Source: Tieghemiomyces parasiticus
Taxonomy: Eukaryota; Kickxellomycota; Dimargaritomycetes; Dimargaritales; Dimargaritaceae
DNA length: 12,218 nt
Reading direction: 5' to 3'
Assembly: GCA_027575765.1 (NCBI GenBank)
Contig: JANBPT010001218.1
Location: forward strand, 1 to 12,218
This document shows positions 1-7,264 of this stretch, in pieces. The notes below the pieces were generated by a model, which saw only the letters and a program-made list of their open reading frames with translations, was not told the origin of the DNA and did no database searches. Each line of letters opens with the position of its first letter. Positions within the stretch are counted from its first letter, which is position 1. The translations under genes were made by a program, and so were the position numbers.

Positions 1-410
1 GCATCCGAACCGTCACTTTGTATTTGACAGACCTGTCGCTCTCCTCACAATTTTTGAACCCGTTGTACACTGCGTGCTCCTTCCTTCCATCTCCACATAC
101 TGCATTTCTAATTAAAATCAGACTATAATATGGCCTCGGATCCTGCATCGTGGACATATCGACCAGGAAAGTGGCTTAGTAATCATTTAGGAATAATAGA
201 CATGTTGATGTTTACTGTACAATAGAACTTGGCCGCATTTTTCACTGCCAAACAAAGCGTCATGCTCGTCAGTTACAGAACGCTAAGTACCGTCGGTTGA
301 CAAAATCGGGGAGTTTCAATCTAGAGATGGGTGGCACGGACAGCAAGCGACATAAAGGCCCAGATGCCGGCTGGTATTGGTTCCACCCCGGGGAAACGGC
401 GTCCTGGCGG
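1..410. other. Intergenic, 3' flank of RDS3
   Basis: No gene, RNA gene or repeat is recognised here. It is the downstream flank of the minus-strand RDS3 gene and should contain its 3' UTR and polyadenylation site. Composition is mixed, with AT-rich stretches around 110-130 and 170-240. The open frames that cross it have no family resemblance. Confidence 0.6.
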
Positions 411-1289
411 TTAGGCAGGCATGACGAAACCGGCTGGCATGAGGTAGTGAAGGTAATTGGGGCGTACGGAATGCAAAAGTTAGTCAGTATGAGCCAGGCT
501 GACCCGCCATCTAAAAGGGAACCGGGTAAGTGGGTTATAGCGCGAAGTCGCATAGCTTCCCGGGCAGGGAGGATCAGGGTATATCAGCTTACAGTATTTC
601 TTGCGCTCATACACGGAATCGGCCTTGGAGGAACCCAGATTGACCACCTTGGGACACCCGTCGCGCTGGTTTGGGCGACAACGGTAGGATAGGGCCGGCC
701 GAGCAGCACGACCGGGTACGACGTACGAGGGTGGTTCAGTGAGGAATGTTAGTGTGTTGCCAGATTGTGTTGCATGGCGCTCATTACGAACGAGGTCTCC
801 GAGCCATGTTGGTCGATTACAATCGACGTTGCTACTTACGTCCTTCTCGAGGATGGTACACTCTTTGCAGTAGTAGGCGTCTGATACTCCGTGGCCACCG
901 CAGGCGACGCAGCGGCCCTCGTTCGAACCGTAGTTGCATTCGTCACAAATGCGCACGAGGGTACAGGGCCTCACGAAGGAGTCACAAAGGACGCATCTTC
1001 CGTCGCCTGTCCGTTGTAGGGCAGGGATAATGTATAAGGTTAGGGACCCTTGATTAGTAAGCGGTGCGTTATTGCCATCCAGGTCGTCGCCACGGAGTTA
1101 TCTGCACTGGAGATCGCGGGGAGGGGCTCCCTTTGCAAGGGTAGAGCCACGGGGTTGACATGGCTGGCTCCCAACTCCCACAACTAGGGAGGGGGATCGA
1201 CCATTAGGCTTACATTTAAAGCAGACGCGGCCGATGGCGATACCCGGCTGCTTGCGGCAGAGAATGAGGTCTGGATTATGTTTCGACAT
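411..1289 (-). CDS. RDS3: RDS3/PHF5A, SF3b-complex zinc-finger splicing factor (4 exons)
   Basis: PHF5A (yeast Rds3, fission yeast Ini1) is a small zinc-knuckle subunit of SF3b in the U2 snRNP. It sits against SF3B1 and helps form the branch-site adenosine pocket in the nucleus. Exons on the minus strand are 1289-1214, 1006-840, 665-593 and, tentatively, 433-411. Together they give 112 residues, against 110 in human. The start ([13 protein letters not shown]) matches the family start. The joined exons keep the family cysteines at 11, 23, 26, 30, 33, 40, 46, 49, 58, 61, 72, 75 and 85. They also keep [16 protein letters not shown] (38-53), [13 protein letters not shown] (65-77) and [14 protein letters not shown] (82-95), then ERKKY. 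The start codon is preceded by a good GCCGCC context. The last exon (SGFVMPA) is uncertain: human ends in GFKKR, so only GF is shared. The first three exons are very secure. Confidence 0.95.
434..592 (-). other. Intron 3 of RDS3 (159 nt, acceptor tentative)
   Basis: The donor GTAAGC follows the codon for the Tyr of ERKKY. A strong TGACTAAC branch site occupies 479-486, and its TAA would be the stop if the intron were read through. The proposed acceptor is CCAG at 437-434, which gives a seven-residue end and a total of 112 residues. Other acceptors nearby (for example TTTTAG near 512-517) open a long tail with no family resemblance. Intron presence is likely; the exact acceptor is less sure. 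Confidence 0.65.
666..839 (-). other. Intron 2 of RDS3 (174 nt)
   Basis: This is a phase-0 intron between EKD and RDGCPK. The donor is GTAAGT and the acceptor is ACCAG. Joining restores the family sequence EKDRDGCPK exactly. No strong CTAAC lies near the acceptor; one at 747-751 is about 80 nt away. A palindromic GGCCGGCC is at 693-700. Confidence 0.92.
1007..1213 (-). other. Intron 1 of RDS3 (207 nt)
   Basis: The donor is GTAAGC directly after the T of a split Cys26 codon. The acceptor is ACAG, after which GC completes the codon and the frame continues CDGRC, as in the family. A CTAAC branch site lies at 1039-1043, about 33 nt from the acceptor. Removing it is required to join the two conserved halves. 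Confidence 0.93.
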
Positions 1290-1751
1290 GGCGGCTGGAA
1301 TGGGCGGGACGAGGATTAGAAAATCAGTAACAGGAAATTACTCAGAGACAAGGGTGGGTGCGAAATAATTATGTTGTGATCATGGACAGCAATGAATCGG
1401 CTAGTAAGGCACAAGGTAGCCATGACAGGTGGAGCGGCCGTGCCTCTTACTATTACTCCAGCGGTCTGCTCCGAGCCCTGCCTTCGAATTTTTTCATCCA
1501 CTCTGAGCCCCTTAGCCCATCATTGGGTGGACCTGCGTCCCCCCACGTGTAAAATAGAATGACCCACTACACCCTTATGCCTCACCGATACCAGCTTGGA
1601 CTTCAGTTTTCACCTCATCCTAACTCTTCACCCCCCCCGCACACACTTTGCCACAATTTTATCATTATAAAGTACATCACGGTTTATTGATTGGTTGTGA
1701 ACAGCAAACTGCGCCTAATGTTATCGACCCGTCCTAGTGGCTCCTACACGG
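1290..1751. other. Intergenic region between RDS3 and the repeat-protein gene
   Basis: This is the upstream flank of RDS3, so its promoter should lie here, and it is also the downstream flank of the repeat protein. Two short overlapping open frames around 1316-1552 on opposite strands have no recognisable content. An eight-base poly-C run is at 1631-1638. No RNA gene is recognised. Confidence 0.5.
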
Positions 1752-1850
1752 AAGAGGAGGGCTCATACTCGGAATGGCGGGTCGTAAGTTGGTGTCGATA
1801 CTTAAAAATCGCCTGGACTACTCGTCGGGCTCATCCGGCTAAGTGGGCTA
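1752..1850 (-). repeat. Decayed fourth copy of the 99-bp repeat, beyond the stop codon
   Basis: The stretch just past the stop of the repeat protein still aligns to the end of the 99-bp unit. Over 1832-1850, 14 of 19 positions match the equivalent place in the next copy. Single changes turn the GAG and CAG codons of the unit into TAG. Upstream of about 1815 the resemblance fades, and only short pieces such as GTCGATA remain. Confidence 0.55.
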
Positions 1851-2270
1851 GCCCTGGTGGGTGGTCTTCATACGAGTGAGTGGACGCATCGAGCTTAGAA
1901 AGTCGATATCCCACTGGTCGCTATTACCCTCATCGGGCTGAGCGAGCTCGCCCTGGTGGGTGTCCCCCATGCGAGTGAGCGGACGCATGGAGTTTAGAAA
2001 GTCGATATCCCACTGGTCGCTATTACCCTCATCGGGCTGAGCGAGCTCGCCCTGGTGGGTGTCCTCCACGCGAGTGAGCGGACGCATGGAGTTTAGAAAG
2101 TTGGTATCCCACAGGTTGCTACCGTCCTCATCGGCAGAAGAGTAGGAGCCGTCCTCTGTATCGGAGCAGGGGTAGGTCGGGTTGGCGTCACGGCACGGGT
2201 TAGATTGCGGCCGGGCAATGACCTGGCACATAATGGCGAGGAGCACGACGATGTAGCAACTTTTCTGCAT
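1848..2270 (-). CDS. Putative secreted protein with 33-residue tandem repeats
   Basis: No known family is recognised. The frame encodes 140 residues from an ATG at 2270; an earlier in-frame TTG is not a likely start. Residues 1-19 look like a signal peptide: MQK, then a hydrophobic core (YIVVLLAIM) and a small-residue site VIA before RPQS. The mature part begins with a short region holding two cysteines (26 and 35). Three copies of a 33-residue unit follow, at 47-79, 80-112 and 113-140. Each carries W-D-x-x-F-L-x-S-M-R-P-L-T-R and then THQG. The last copy stops after THQG. The units are acidic except for the RPLTR segment. No dibasic KR/RR sites separate the units, so a kexin-processed peptide precursor is not supported. 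A TATA box sits 51-58 bp upstream. It could be a secreted effector or wall-associated protein; that is inference. Confidence 0.7.
   Translation of the reverse strand: MQKSCYIVVLLAIMCQVIARPQSNPCRDANPTYPCSDTEDGSYSSADEDGSNLWDTNFLNSMRPLTRVEDTHQGELAQPDEGNSDQWDIDFLNSMRPLTRMGDTHQGELAQPDEGNSDQWDIDFLSSMRPLTRMKTTHQG
1851..2147 (-). repeat. Three in-frame copies of a 99-bp coding tandem repeat
   Basis: Copies lie at 1851-1949, 1950-2048 and 2049-2147 on exact 99-bp spacing. The middle copy is nearly identical to its neighbours over long stretches, for example the block at 1917-1960 recurring at 2016-2059. The copy nearest the N-terminus (2049-2147) is the most diverged in its outer third. The period is a multiple of three, so copy-number change keeps the frame. 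Confidence 0.9.
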
Positions 2271-2320
2271 CCTGATGGCACGTAGTGGAAAAAGTGGGTA
2301 CGGCAAAGAGGTAAAATGTA

Positions 2321-2328
2321 GATATAAG
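2321..2328 (-). promoter_or_regulatory. TATA box for the repeat-protein gene
   Basis: CTTATATC on the minus strand lies 51-58 bp upstream of the ATG at 2270, a plausible place for a core promoter. No upstream ATG lies between it and the chosen start on that strand. Confidence 0.5.
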
Positions 2329-2449
2329 ATTGACGCAGGGGAACCAGGGATGGATATGGTACTAGGGACGCGGTGGTTTTAGTCGAGTTGAGATCTGTAA
2401 TGAAAGGCGAGAAAGCTGTTAGTGAGATGGCGCATCGTCCAGGCCGGCC

Positions 2450-2457
2450 TTTTTATA
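2450..2457 (+). promoter_or_regulatory. Possible TATA box of a plus-strand transcript
   Basis: TTTTTATA directly follows the palindrome AGGCCGGCCT (2441-2450), and a second GGCCGGCC is at 2488-2495. It is about 45 bp upstream of an ATG at 2499 and 115 bp upstream of the ATG at 2571, both in one frame. The position would suit a promoter for the short ORF that follows. Confidence 0.35.
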
Positions 2458-2570
2458 GCCAGTGGAAACTACCGCTACCCTCGACTCGGCCGGCCGGTAT
2501 GTTATGTCGTATATTCGGAACTTTCCTTAGGCAAGGATACAGCCAGCCTGACTGCTGCGCGCCATGTACC

Positions 2571-2726
2571 ATGAGGTCCCTCCAGCGTTTCTATTTCTCA
2601 ACCCTCGTCGCTGCAACTATTATGGCCTTTCTGTGTAATTCACGACTCGGTGCGGCGGTCGAATTGGAAGTATCCGTGGTACACGGGGGGAGGCTGGTTT
2701 CGTGCGACCTTTTCGGTTACTTTTAA
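2571..2726 (+). CDS. Short ORF with a signal-peptide-like start, possibly a first exon
   Basis: Not recognised. From the ATG at 2571 the frame encodes 51 residues. The first 29 look like a signal peptide: MRSLQR, then a hydrophobic stretch (FYFSTLVAATIMAFLC) ending in NSRLGAA. The remaining 22 residues are beta-strand-like and contain one cysteine. An in-frame ATG at 2499 would add 24 residues. The product is short, so this may be the first exon of a spliced gene. GTATCC at 2670 and GTACAC at 2679 are possible donors and TATATAG at 2744-2750 a possible acceptor, but I could not assemble a convincing continuation. It could also be chance or a relic. Confidence 0.3.
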   Translation: MRSLQRFYFSTLVAATIMAFLCNSRLGAAVELEVSVVHGGRLVSCDLFGYF

Positions 2727-3120
2727 CGCGCGCTGGCCGTCCATATATAGACCCGACGGTGTAACTGGCGTGAGGATGCTGTCCGTCCCTCTCTACCCCT
2801 TCGATGGTAATCGCAGCGACATTCTGCAGGTTTCCCTACGACCCTTCGTATTTCCTTTATTTGTGCCCGATATACAGTATCTCTCTGGGCAGCTTTTTCA
2901 ATACAAGTGATGGCTTCTCTTCCGTCCCAGGCGGCAATACTGACTTACGGTCTATTAATGAATTCGATTTTGGTCATTATGCCATGGTGTGTAGCGCGCA
3001 TAAATGCGTCCACCATTTCTCGCCCTATTCTCACAAGGTGCAGAGGATATAATGACACTGAAACAGGAACCGGGAATTCTTAAGTCCCTCTTCTATAATC
3101 GACCTTAACCGCAGAAAATC
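2727..3120. other. No confident gene; overlapping plus-strand frames
   Basis: Two plus-strand frames overlap here, one ending at 2910 and one ending at 3052. The second has a protein-like stretch (GSFFNTSDGFSSVPGG) but no recognised family. No intron model linking either to the ORF at 2571 holds together. A minus-strand GTAAGT donor-like site is near 2945-2950, with no supported partner. Confidence 0.3.
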
Positions 3121-3125
3121 TTGAA

Positions 3126-3167
3126 CCCCCCCCCCAAAAAAAAACTAAAAAAACTAAAAAAAAAAAA
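3126..3167. repeat. Low-complexity tract: poly-C followed by interrupted poly-A
   Basis: Ten C are followed by A9, CT, A7, CT and A12 on the plus strand, with only two CT interruptions. It resembles either a degenerate poly-A tail of an old retrocopied element or, read from the other strand, a T-rich transcription-stop region. No coding potential. Confidence 0.8.
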
Positions 3168-3177
3168 CAGTAACTTT

Positions 3178-3206
3178 GGAGGCCCCCAGCCTCTCTGGGC
3201 GCCTCC
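3178..3206. repeat. Strong inverted repeat (hairpin)
   Basis: GGAGGC (3178-3183) pairs with GCCTCC (3201-3206), and CCCAG (3185-3189) pairs with CTGGG (3195-3199). There is one C-C mismatch between the two stems and a five-base loop. On the minus strand the hairpin comes just before the T-rich tract of 3167-3136, a hairpin-plus-T-run arrangement. No Pol III A or B box is recognised around it. Confidence 0.7.
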
Positions 3207-4268
3207 TCCATTTTATCACCTATACCCCCCCTTGTATCATTTGGTATTTCATAGCACTCAGCTACCCTCGTAGCTAAACCCTCCCTTAGCCCTCCCCCCT
3301 ACCCTTACAATTCTCTTCTTTAAGCCTTAGGCCAACCCATAGTTTATTTAGTAGCAGAATAGGTTAGTCCAACCCCCTGTCGCAGTGTAGCCTAATTGGG
3401 CTCGTTAGGGTTGGCCACCATTTACCAACACTACATGGTATCAGAAAATTATCAATAAAAAGAGCATTGGTCACTAGCTATTTTCACGAGCTACTCATCA
3501 ACGTGTGGTACAGTAACAGGCATGATGGCGCTGTGTACCCTAGGCGCTATCTGCTGACAGTGAACTGTTTAAGGTCGCAGGATGAATTTCATTACCCTCA
3601 ATGGTCACACTAAGCCGGCTACTTTCGGTCGAACTGTCTGAATTGGCCCGAATCTGAAACGCGAAATATTTTAGCGGGACAAGGCGTGCACCACGCCGGC
3701 TATTTTTACATATGTACTTCGTCCAACGATGCAAGGGATAAGCCACCGTTTCTTATAGGTCTTTAAGGTAGACCAATCCACGATATGACCGTTGCTGTTC
3801 CGCAAAGACGGCCAGGACGACATTGTCCAACTACCGTGGCTAGTATGTGAACCTTTCCTACCTCCTCTTCCCAGTGGGCCGACGGTGTATCGTACATCCA
3901 AGCGGGTTGGCCGGATTCACTTGGGACCTGAGCTACTCCCTCTATATCCCGCCCCCCCCCTCACCCTCTACACCTCGTCCATGCGTGCTGACCCTTCACT
4001 ACCTCACAAGCTCGCCAAAAGATCTTGGCCCAATATCTCCCCAATCCTTCATAATGTAGGAATTGAGTTTACCCGTGCGTACAACCGTAACCACCCTATT
4101 GTCCGCCGGATTCCTCCGGTCTACCAATTCATTCTTCTTGAAGGGGGCATTTCCACGTCCTCCAAAACTGGCGAAAAATGTAAAAATGCGAACATGTAGC
4201 TGTACTCTCGGACCCGAGTCGAAGTCTTGTAGCTCGCACCACTGCCCAAAATAACCGCCTCTCCTCAG
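3207..4268. other. Intergenic region with no recognised gene
   Basis: About 1 kb without a convincing gene. It holds short overlapping frames on both strands (for example 3540-3746 minus and 3792-4199 plus) that lack family resemblance. A nine-base poly-C run is at 3952-3960. No tRNA B box or snRNA landmark was found by eye. Confidence 0.5.
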
Positions 4269-4535
4269 ATGGAGCTCCTACGTGTCGGTCATTCACGCCT
4301 ACCCCTCAGCCCCGGGGGTAAACAACTATTTTTAGGGGATCCTTGGGTGGGTGCTTATCTGCTACTCAGGGCACTGGCGACCCCCGGGACCGTGATTCGG
4401 TGTCTGGTAAATACGGGCACACAATCAGAATCACTTACAGAATCGCTCGTAACAGATATAAACGTGACTCTGGTCTTTTTACCTGGTGGTAGCCTCTCAA
4501 TCTACCGGACTAGAGCTGCTCCAACTACTAGGTGA
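4269..4535 (+). pseudogene. Possible degenerate retropepsin-like fragment
   Basis: The frame contains VIRCLVNTGTQSESLTESLV at about residues 43-62. This loosely resembles the active-site strand of Ty3/gypsy-type aspartic proteases (hydrophobic-LVDTGAQ...S.SLV), with N in place of the catalytic D. After the stop at 4533 a neighbouring frame stays open from about 4528 to 4650, which could be a frameshift. No reverse transcriptase, integrase or LTR is seen nearby. The resemblance rests on one short motif and could be chance. Confidence 0.2.
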
Positions 4536-5203
4536 CGTGTCCGAAACCTATGAAATAAAATGCTCCGTCCGCCTGTCGAGTGTTCGACGCTTAGTCCGGT
4601 TCTGCTGGCCGCTTATTAGTACCAAGGGGCTCTCGGACCCTGCCGTATGAGGGCCAGGATAAGGCGAGTGGGTCATATTACCAAGGGTCCTGAGGACAAC
4701 TATAGTTAACCCAGGACTGAGTAATTACAAGGACGGTATCATTTGTCCGAGGCACTTGAATGTTAACAGTGTAAAAATCCCCCTCCCTGAGAGTCAGGAC
4801 AGTAGGCGTCAGGGCTATGGGTGGCTTCTCATTCGACTCCCAGCTCGCCCCATCCCTCTTGTTAACACCATGGCTGGGCCTGGGCCTTGCGGGTACCAAC
4901 CAGTGCGACTCCGCCCTTCGACACCCTGCCCAGGCACTGCCCCAGATATGAACGAGGTGCCCCCCGCCGTCGCCCCATTACCACGTCCAATGGCCAGCCC
5001 ACTAGCCACCTGTCGCCCACTTTTGGCTGGCGGCACCAGTGGCAGGTGGTTCATTCCCCCGTGGGCCGGTCAACGTAGACCACCACTGCCTTACCCCCTC
5101 CTCCGGCGCCACCGGCCCTCACCCGTTAAGGTACAGGTGCACTTACCCCCACCAGTTGAATAAATTCCATCTTCCCTTGCCTCTTCATTCTACCCTATAG
5201 TTC
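4536..5203. other. Intergenic region and 5' leader of SHE9
   Basis: The part before 4800 has mixed composition. From about 4840 to 5203 it becomes C-rich on the sense strand of SHE9, which suits a promoter and leader. Frames on both strands are open through 4815-5163, but they are proline- or glycine-rich, begin at non-ATG codons and have no family resemblance. A GAATAAATT stretch at 5158-5166 lies just upstream of the SHE9 start. Confidence 0.45.
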
Positions 5204-6520
5204 ATGGCTACCCTGAGATCCCTGCGAAGTGGAGCCCGCTGCCTCCTGCCTGGCTTCCGAGCCGCAAGGGCATTCAGTCAGGCTCCTGTGAGAAGTAGGG
5301 AGCGCTTTCCCGACGACCCGTCGCATTCTAATTCGCAGTCCGAAACGCCGGCGACTCGGCCCGCTGCTGCGACTCGGCCGGTAGCACCCTGGGACCAGAT
5401 TAAACGGTGGCTGACACAGTACCCATCACCGACAGGTGCTGGCGCCCAAGGTGCGCCATCCGAGGGCCAGGGCGGGTCAGGGACCCTGCGCCGGCTGGGG
5501 GCCCAGTGGGCCAAGCAGGTCGACCTGGAGGCGCTACGGCAGAACCCCCGGTTGTGGGTGAAATTAGCGGCCGGGGGCCTCAACCAGGTCACAGGATACC
5601 ACCAGATCGAGCAGCTCAAGGCGGCAGTGTTCCAGCAGGAAACCGAGTTCGTCAAGGCCCGGCGGGCGTTAGACGCGGCCAAACTGGCCCATACAGAAGC
5701 CGTGAACCGCCGGGCGGAGGGCCAACGCGAGATCAACAACCTTCTACAGCGTAAACACCTATGGATCGATGCCGACGTAACCCGGTTTACCGAACTGTAC
5801 CGTAGCGAGCACGCCAATGAACAGGCTGAGGCGCAGGCTAAGAGGGTCTACGAGGAGCAGGAGAAGGCGGTGGACCGAAAGTACACAGACCTGGTAGACG
5901 CCATCCGGGTGCGGTACCACGAGGAGCAGCTGTGGAGCGACAAGATCCGCGCTGCTGCCACCTACGGCACCTGGGCGGTACTGGGGCTGAACCTGGTCGT
6001 ATTTGTCTTTGTCCACGTTGTGATTGAGCCCCGCAAGCGACGCAAGATCTTAGACCACGTCGAGCAGGTGGTGGACCGCGCCAACCAGGACCTCTGCCAC
6101 GACATCCAGACGCGGCCGCCTCAGTGGTGGGAATCCGCCGCCAACCGACTGCAACTGTCCCTCTTAACTGGGCCTGACAACCGGTCGACTGGCGCTCCTG
6201 TCCCGGCCGCCGCTGTCGTACCTCCTGACACCCCATCGACCCCAGAACCTGTCGCGGAGGCAGCCGCGGTTGTTCATGACACCATCGATCCGGAAACCAA
6301 GGTCGTTCACTCTAGGGTTGGGCCTGAAGTCGACGGTGCGGACCTGGTCCCAGACGAAGTGGTATCTGGTATTGCTCTCAGCCCGGTCGAGAGCAGCCCC
6401 GTCGCCCCGGAGGCACTGCCACGAACCTACTCCCAAGATGACGTGATCCGGCACGCCTGCGAGTCCGCCATTGTGAGCTGTGTTCTGACGGCTGTGATCA
6501 CCGTGTGGCTGGGGCGGTGA
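5204..6520 (+). CDS. SHE9: She9/Mdm33 family mitochondrial inner-membrane protein
   Basis: She9/Mdm33 is a fungal mitochondrial inner-membrane protein that shapes the inner membrane; its loss in yeast gives ring-like mitochondria. The frame has 438 residues, close to yeast She9, and no introns. Residues 1-30 are rich in R, A, S and L with no acidic residue, a typical mitochondrial presequence. A low-complexity P/T/G region covers about 40-95. The conserved domain starts near 100: GLNQVTGYHQIEQLK (125-139), a long coiled coil through 140-235 containing INNLLQRKHLW (177-187), then RYHEEQLWSDKIRAAATYGT (237-256). Membrane segment one is about 255-275, followed by the positively charged EPRKRRK. 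A variable, acidic and proline-rich segment of about 140 residues follows, then membrane segment two at about 418-436. The ATG at 5204 is chosen because it gives the presequence directly. Confidence 0.95.
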   Translation: MATLRSLRSGARCLLPGFRAARAFSQAPVRSRERFPDDPSHSNSQSETPATRPAAATRPVAPWDQIKRWLTQYPSPTGAGAQGAPSEGQGGSGTLRRLGAQWAKQVDLEALRQNPRLWVKLAAGGLNQVTGYHQIEQLKAAVFQQETEFVKARRALDAAKLAHTEAVNRRAEGQREINNLLQRKHLWIDADVTRFTELYRSEHANEQAEAQAKRVYEEQEKAVDRKYTDLVDAIRVRYHEEQLWSDKIRAAATYGTWAVLGLNLVVFVFVHVVIEPRKRRKILDHVEQVVDRANQDLCHDIQTRPPQWWESAANRLQLSLLTGPDNRSTGAPVPAAAVVPPDTPSTPEPVAEAAAVVHDTIDPETKVVHSRVGPEVDGADLVPDEVVSGIALSPVESSPVAPEALPRTYSQDDVIRHACESAIVSCVLTAVITVWLGR

Positions 6521-6538
6521 CCGGGCTAACTGGAGTAA

Positions 6539-6547
6539 CCCCCCCCC
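6539..6547 (+). repeat. Poly-C run just after SHE9
   Basis: Nine C begin 19 bp after the SHE9 stop codon, so the run probably lies in its 3' UTR. It is one of eight plus-strand poly-C runs of eight or more in the window. Confidence 0.7.
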
Positions 6548-6739
6548 AGGCGAGTTAACCGGTGCGTAGCTAACCCACCGCTAACGGAACCTGTTCCTTT
6601 ATATTACCTTGCATTCCCGCCTTATATAGATTTCTGCATGTGTGCTGGTAATTACAAGTGTCCTGAAGGTATATTGCTCTGAACTGCTACCTTACCGCTA
6701 ATCAAGCCAAAAGTCAAATAGATCACCTTCGCCAGTAAA

Positions 6740-7264
6740 CTAGGGACCGGAGGAGGTTGGGCGTAGCATCCCTGTCGTAGACTCTACTGTATTTTGCAGA
6801 GGCATTCGCATAGCAGCAGATTTATTTTTGCGCCTACTGAGATAGGAATTTTGGGCTACCCACTCAATAACTGTGTGTTTGGGGTGACGCGTTGTTTGCA
6901 TGGGCTGTGGCCAGCCGGTATGCATCGTCGCATTTTGCGCCAGAACGAGTGGATCCTGCGTTGCGCCTGTTGCTGTTGCTGACGCCAAGTCCTCGAGCCG
7001 CACAGACAGTGCCAGGTTGACGCTACTTGCCATACCAGCCTAGGTCAATCCCACTGATGATTGGGCTGATAACTGATGGGGAATATTATTCACCACCATT
7101 GATAAGGATTGTGGTCGGAATAATCGCCAGCCTATGATCGCAGCCTTAACAGCGACCTCTCCCTTGGACTCGGAACGATCACGCCAAGCTGAGTCCATCG
7201 AAGTCGCCTGCACCGTTTGATGCATTCTCCTGCGATGAGTCTTGCTTAGGATAGCAAGCTTCAC
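6740..7264 (-). pseudogene. Two in-frame open stretches split by one TAG
   Basis: Not recognised. On the minus strand an open frame running from about 7264 is interrupted by a single TAG at 7040-7042 and continues to 6740 in the same frame. It has an ATG at 7033 just after the stop. Together they span about 175 codons. The upstream part has no ATG at its beginning (GTG at 7264, first ATG at 7225). The translation has no signal peptide, membrane segment or motif that I recognise. It may be a broken gene or two chance frames. Confidence 0.15.

Noticed and set aside
297..692. 131-codon plus-strand frame
   Set aside because: It starts at a TTG codon and lies antisense to RDS3 exons 3-4 and introns, with no family resemblance.
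912..938. tRNA-like B-box GGTTCGAAC on the minus strand
   Set aside because: It is coding sequence for Tyr-Gly-Ser-Asn in RDS3 exon 2 and no tRNA fold surrounds it.
480..974. Continuous 164-codon minus frame through RDS3 exons 2 and 3
   Set aside because: It contains real exon sequence, but its middle and its tail are introns with good donors and acceptors, and its start is a GTG inside exon 2.
1848..2270. Kexin-processed pheromone or peptide precursor
   Set aside because: The repeats lack the dibasic KR/RR sites expected between peptide units, and RPLTR is not an RxLR motif.
4756..5163. Proline-rich plus-strand ORF upstream of SHE9
   Set aside because: It begins at TTG, is low-complexity, has no recognised domain, and covers the expected SHE9 promoter.
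5278..6454. Several long frames antisense to or out of frame with SHE9
   Set aside because: SHE9 is conserved across the whole stretch; these are shadows of its GC-rich codons.
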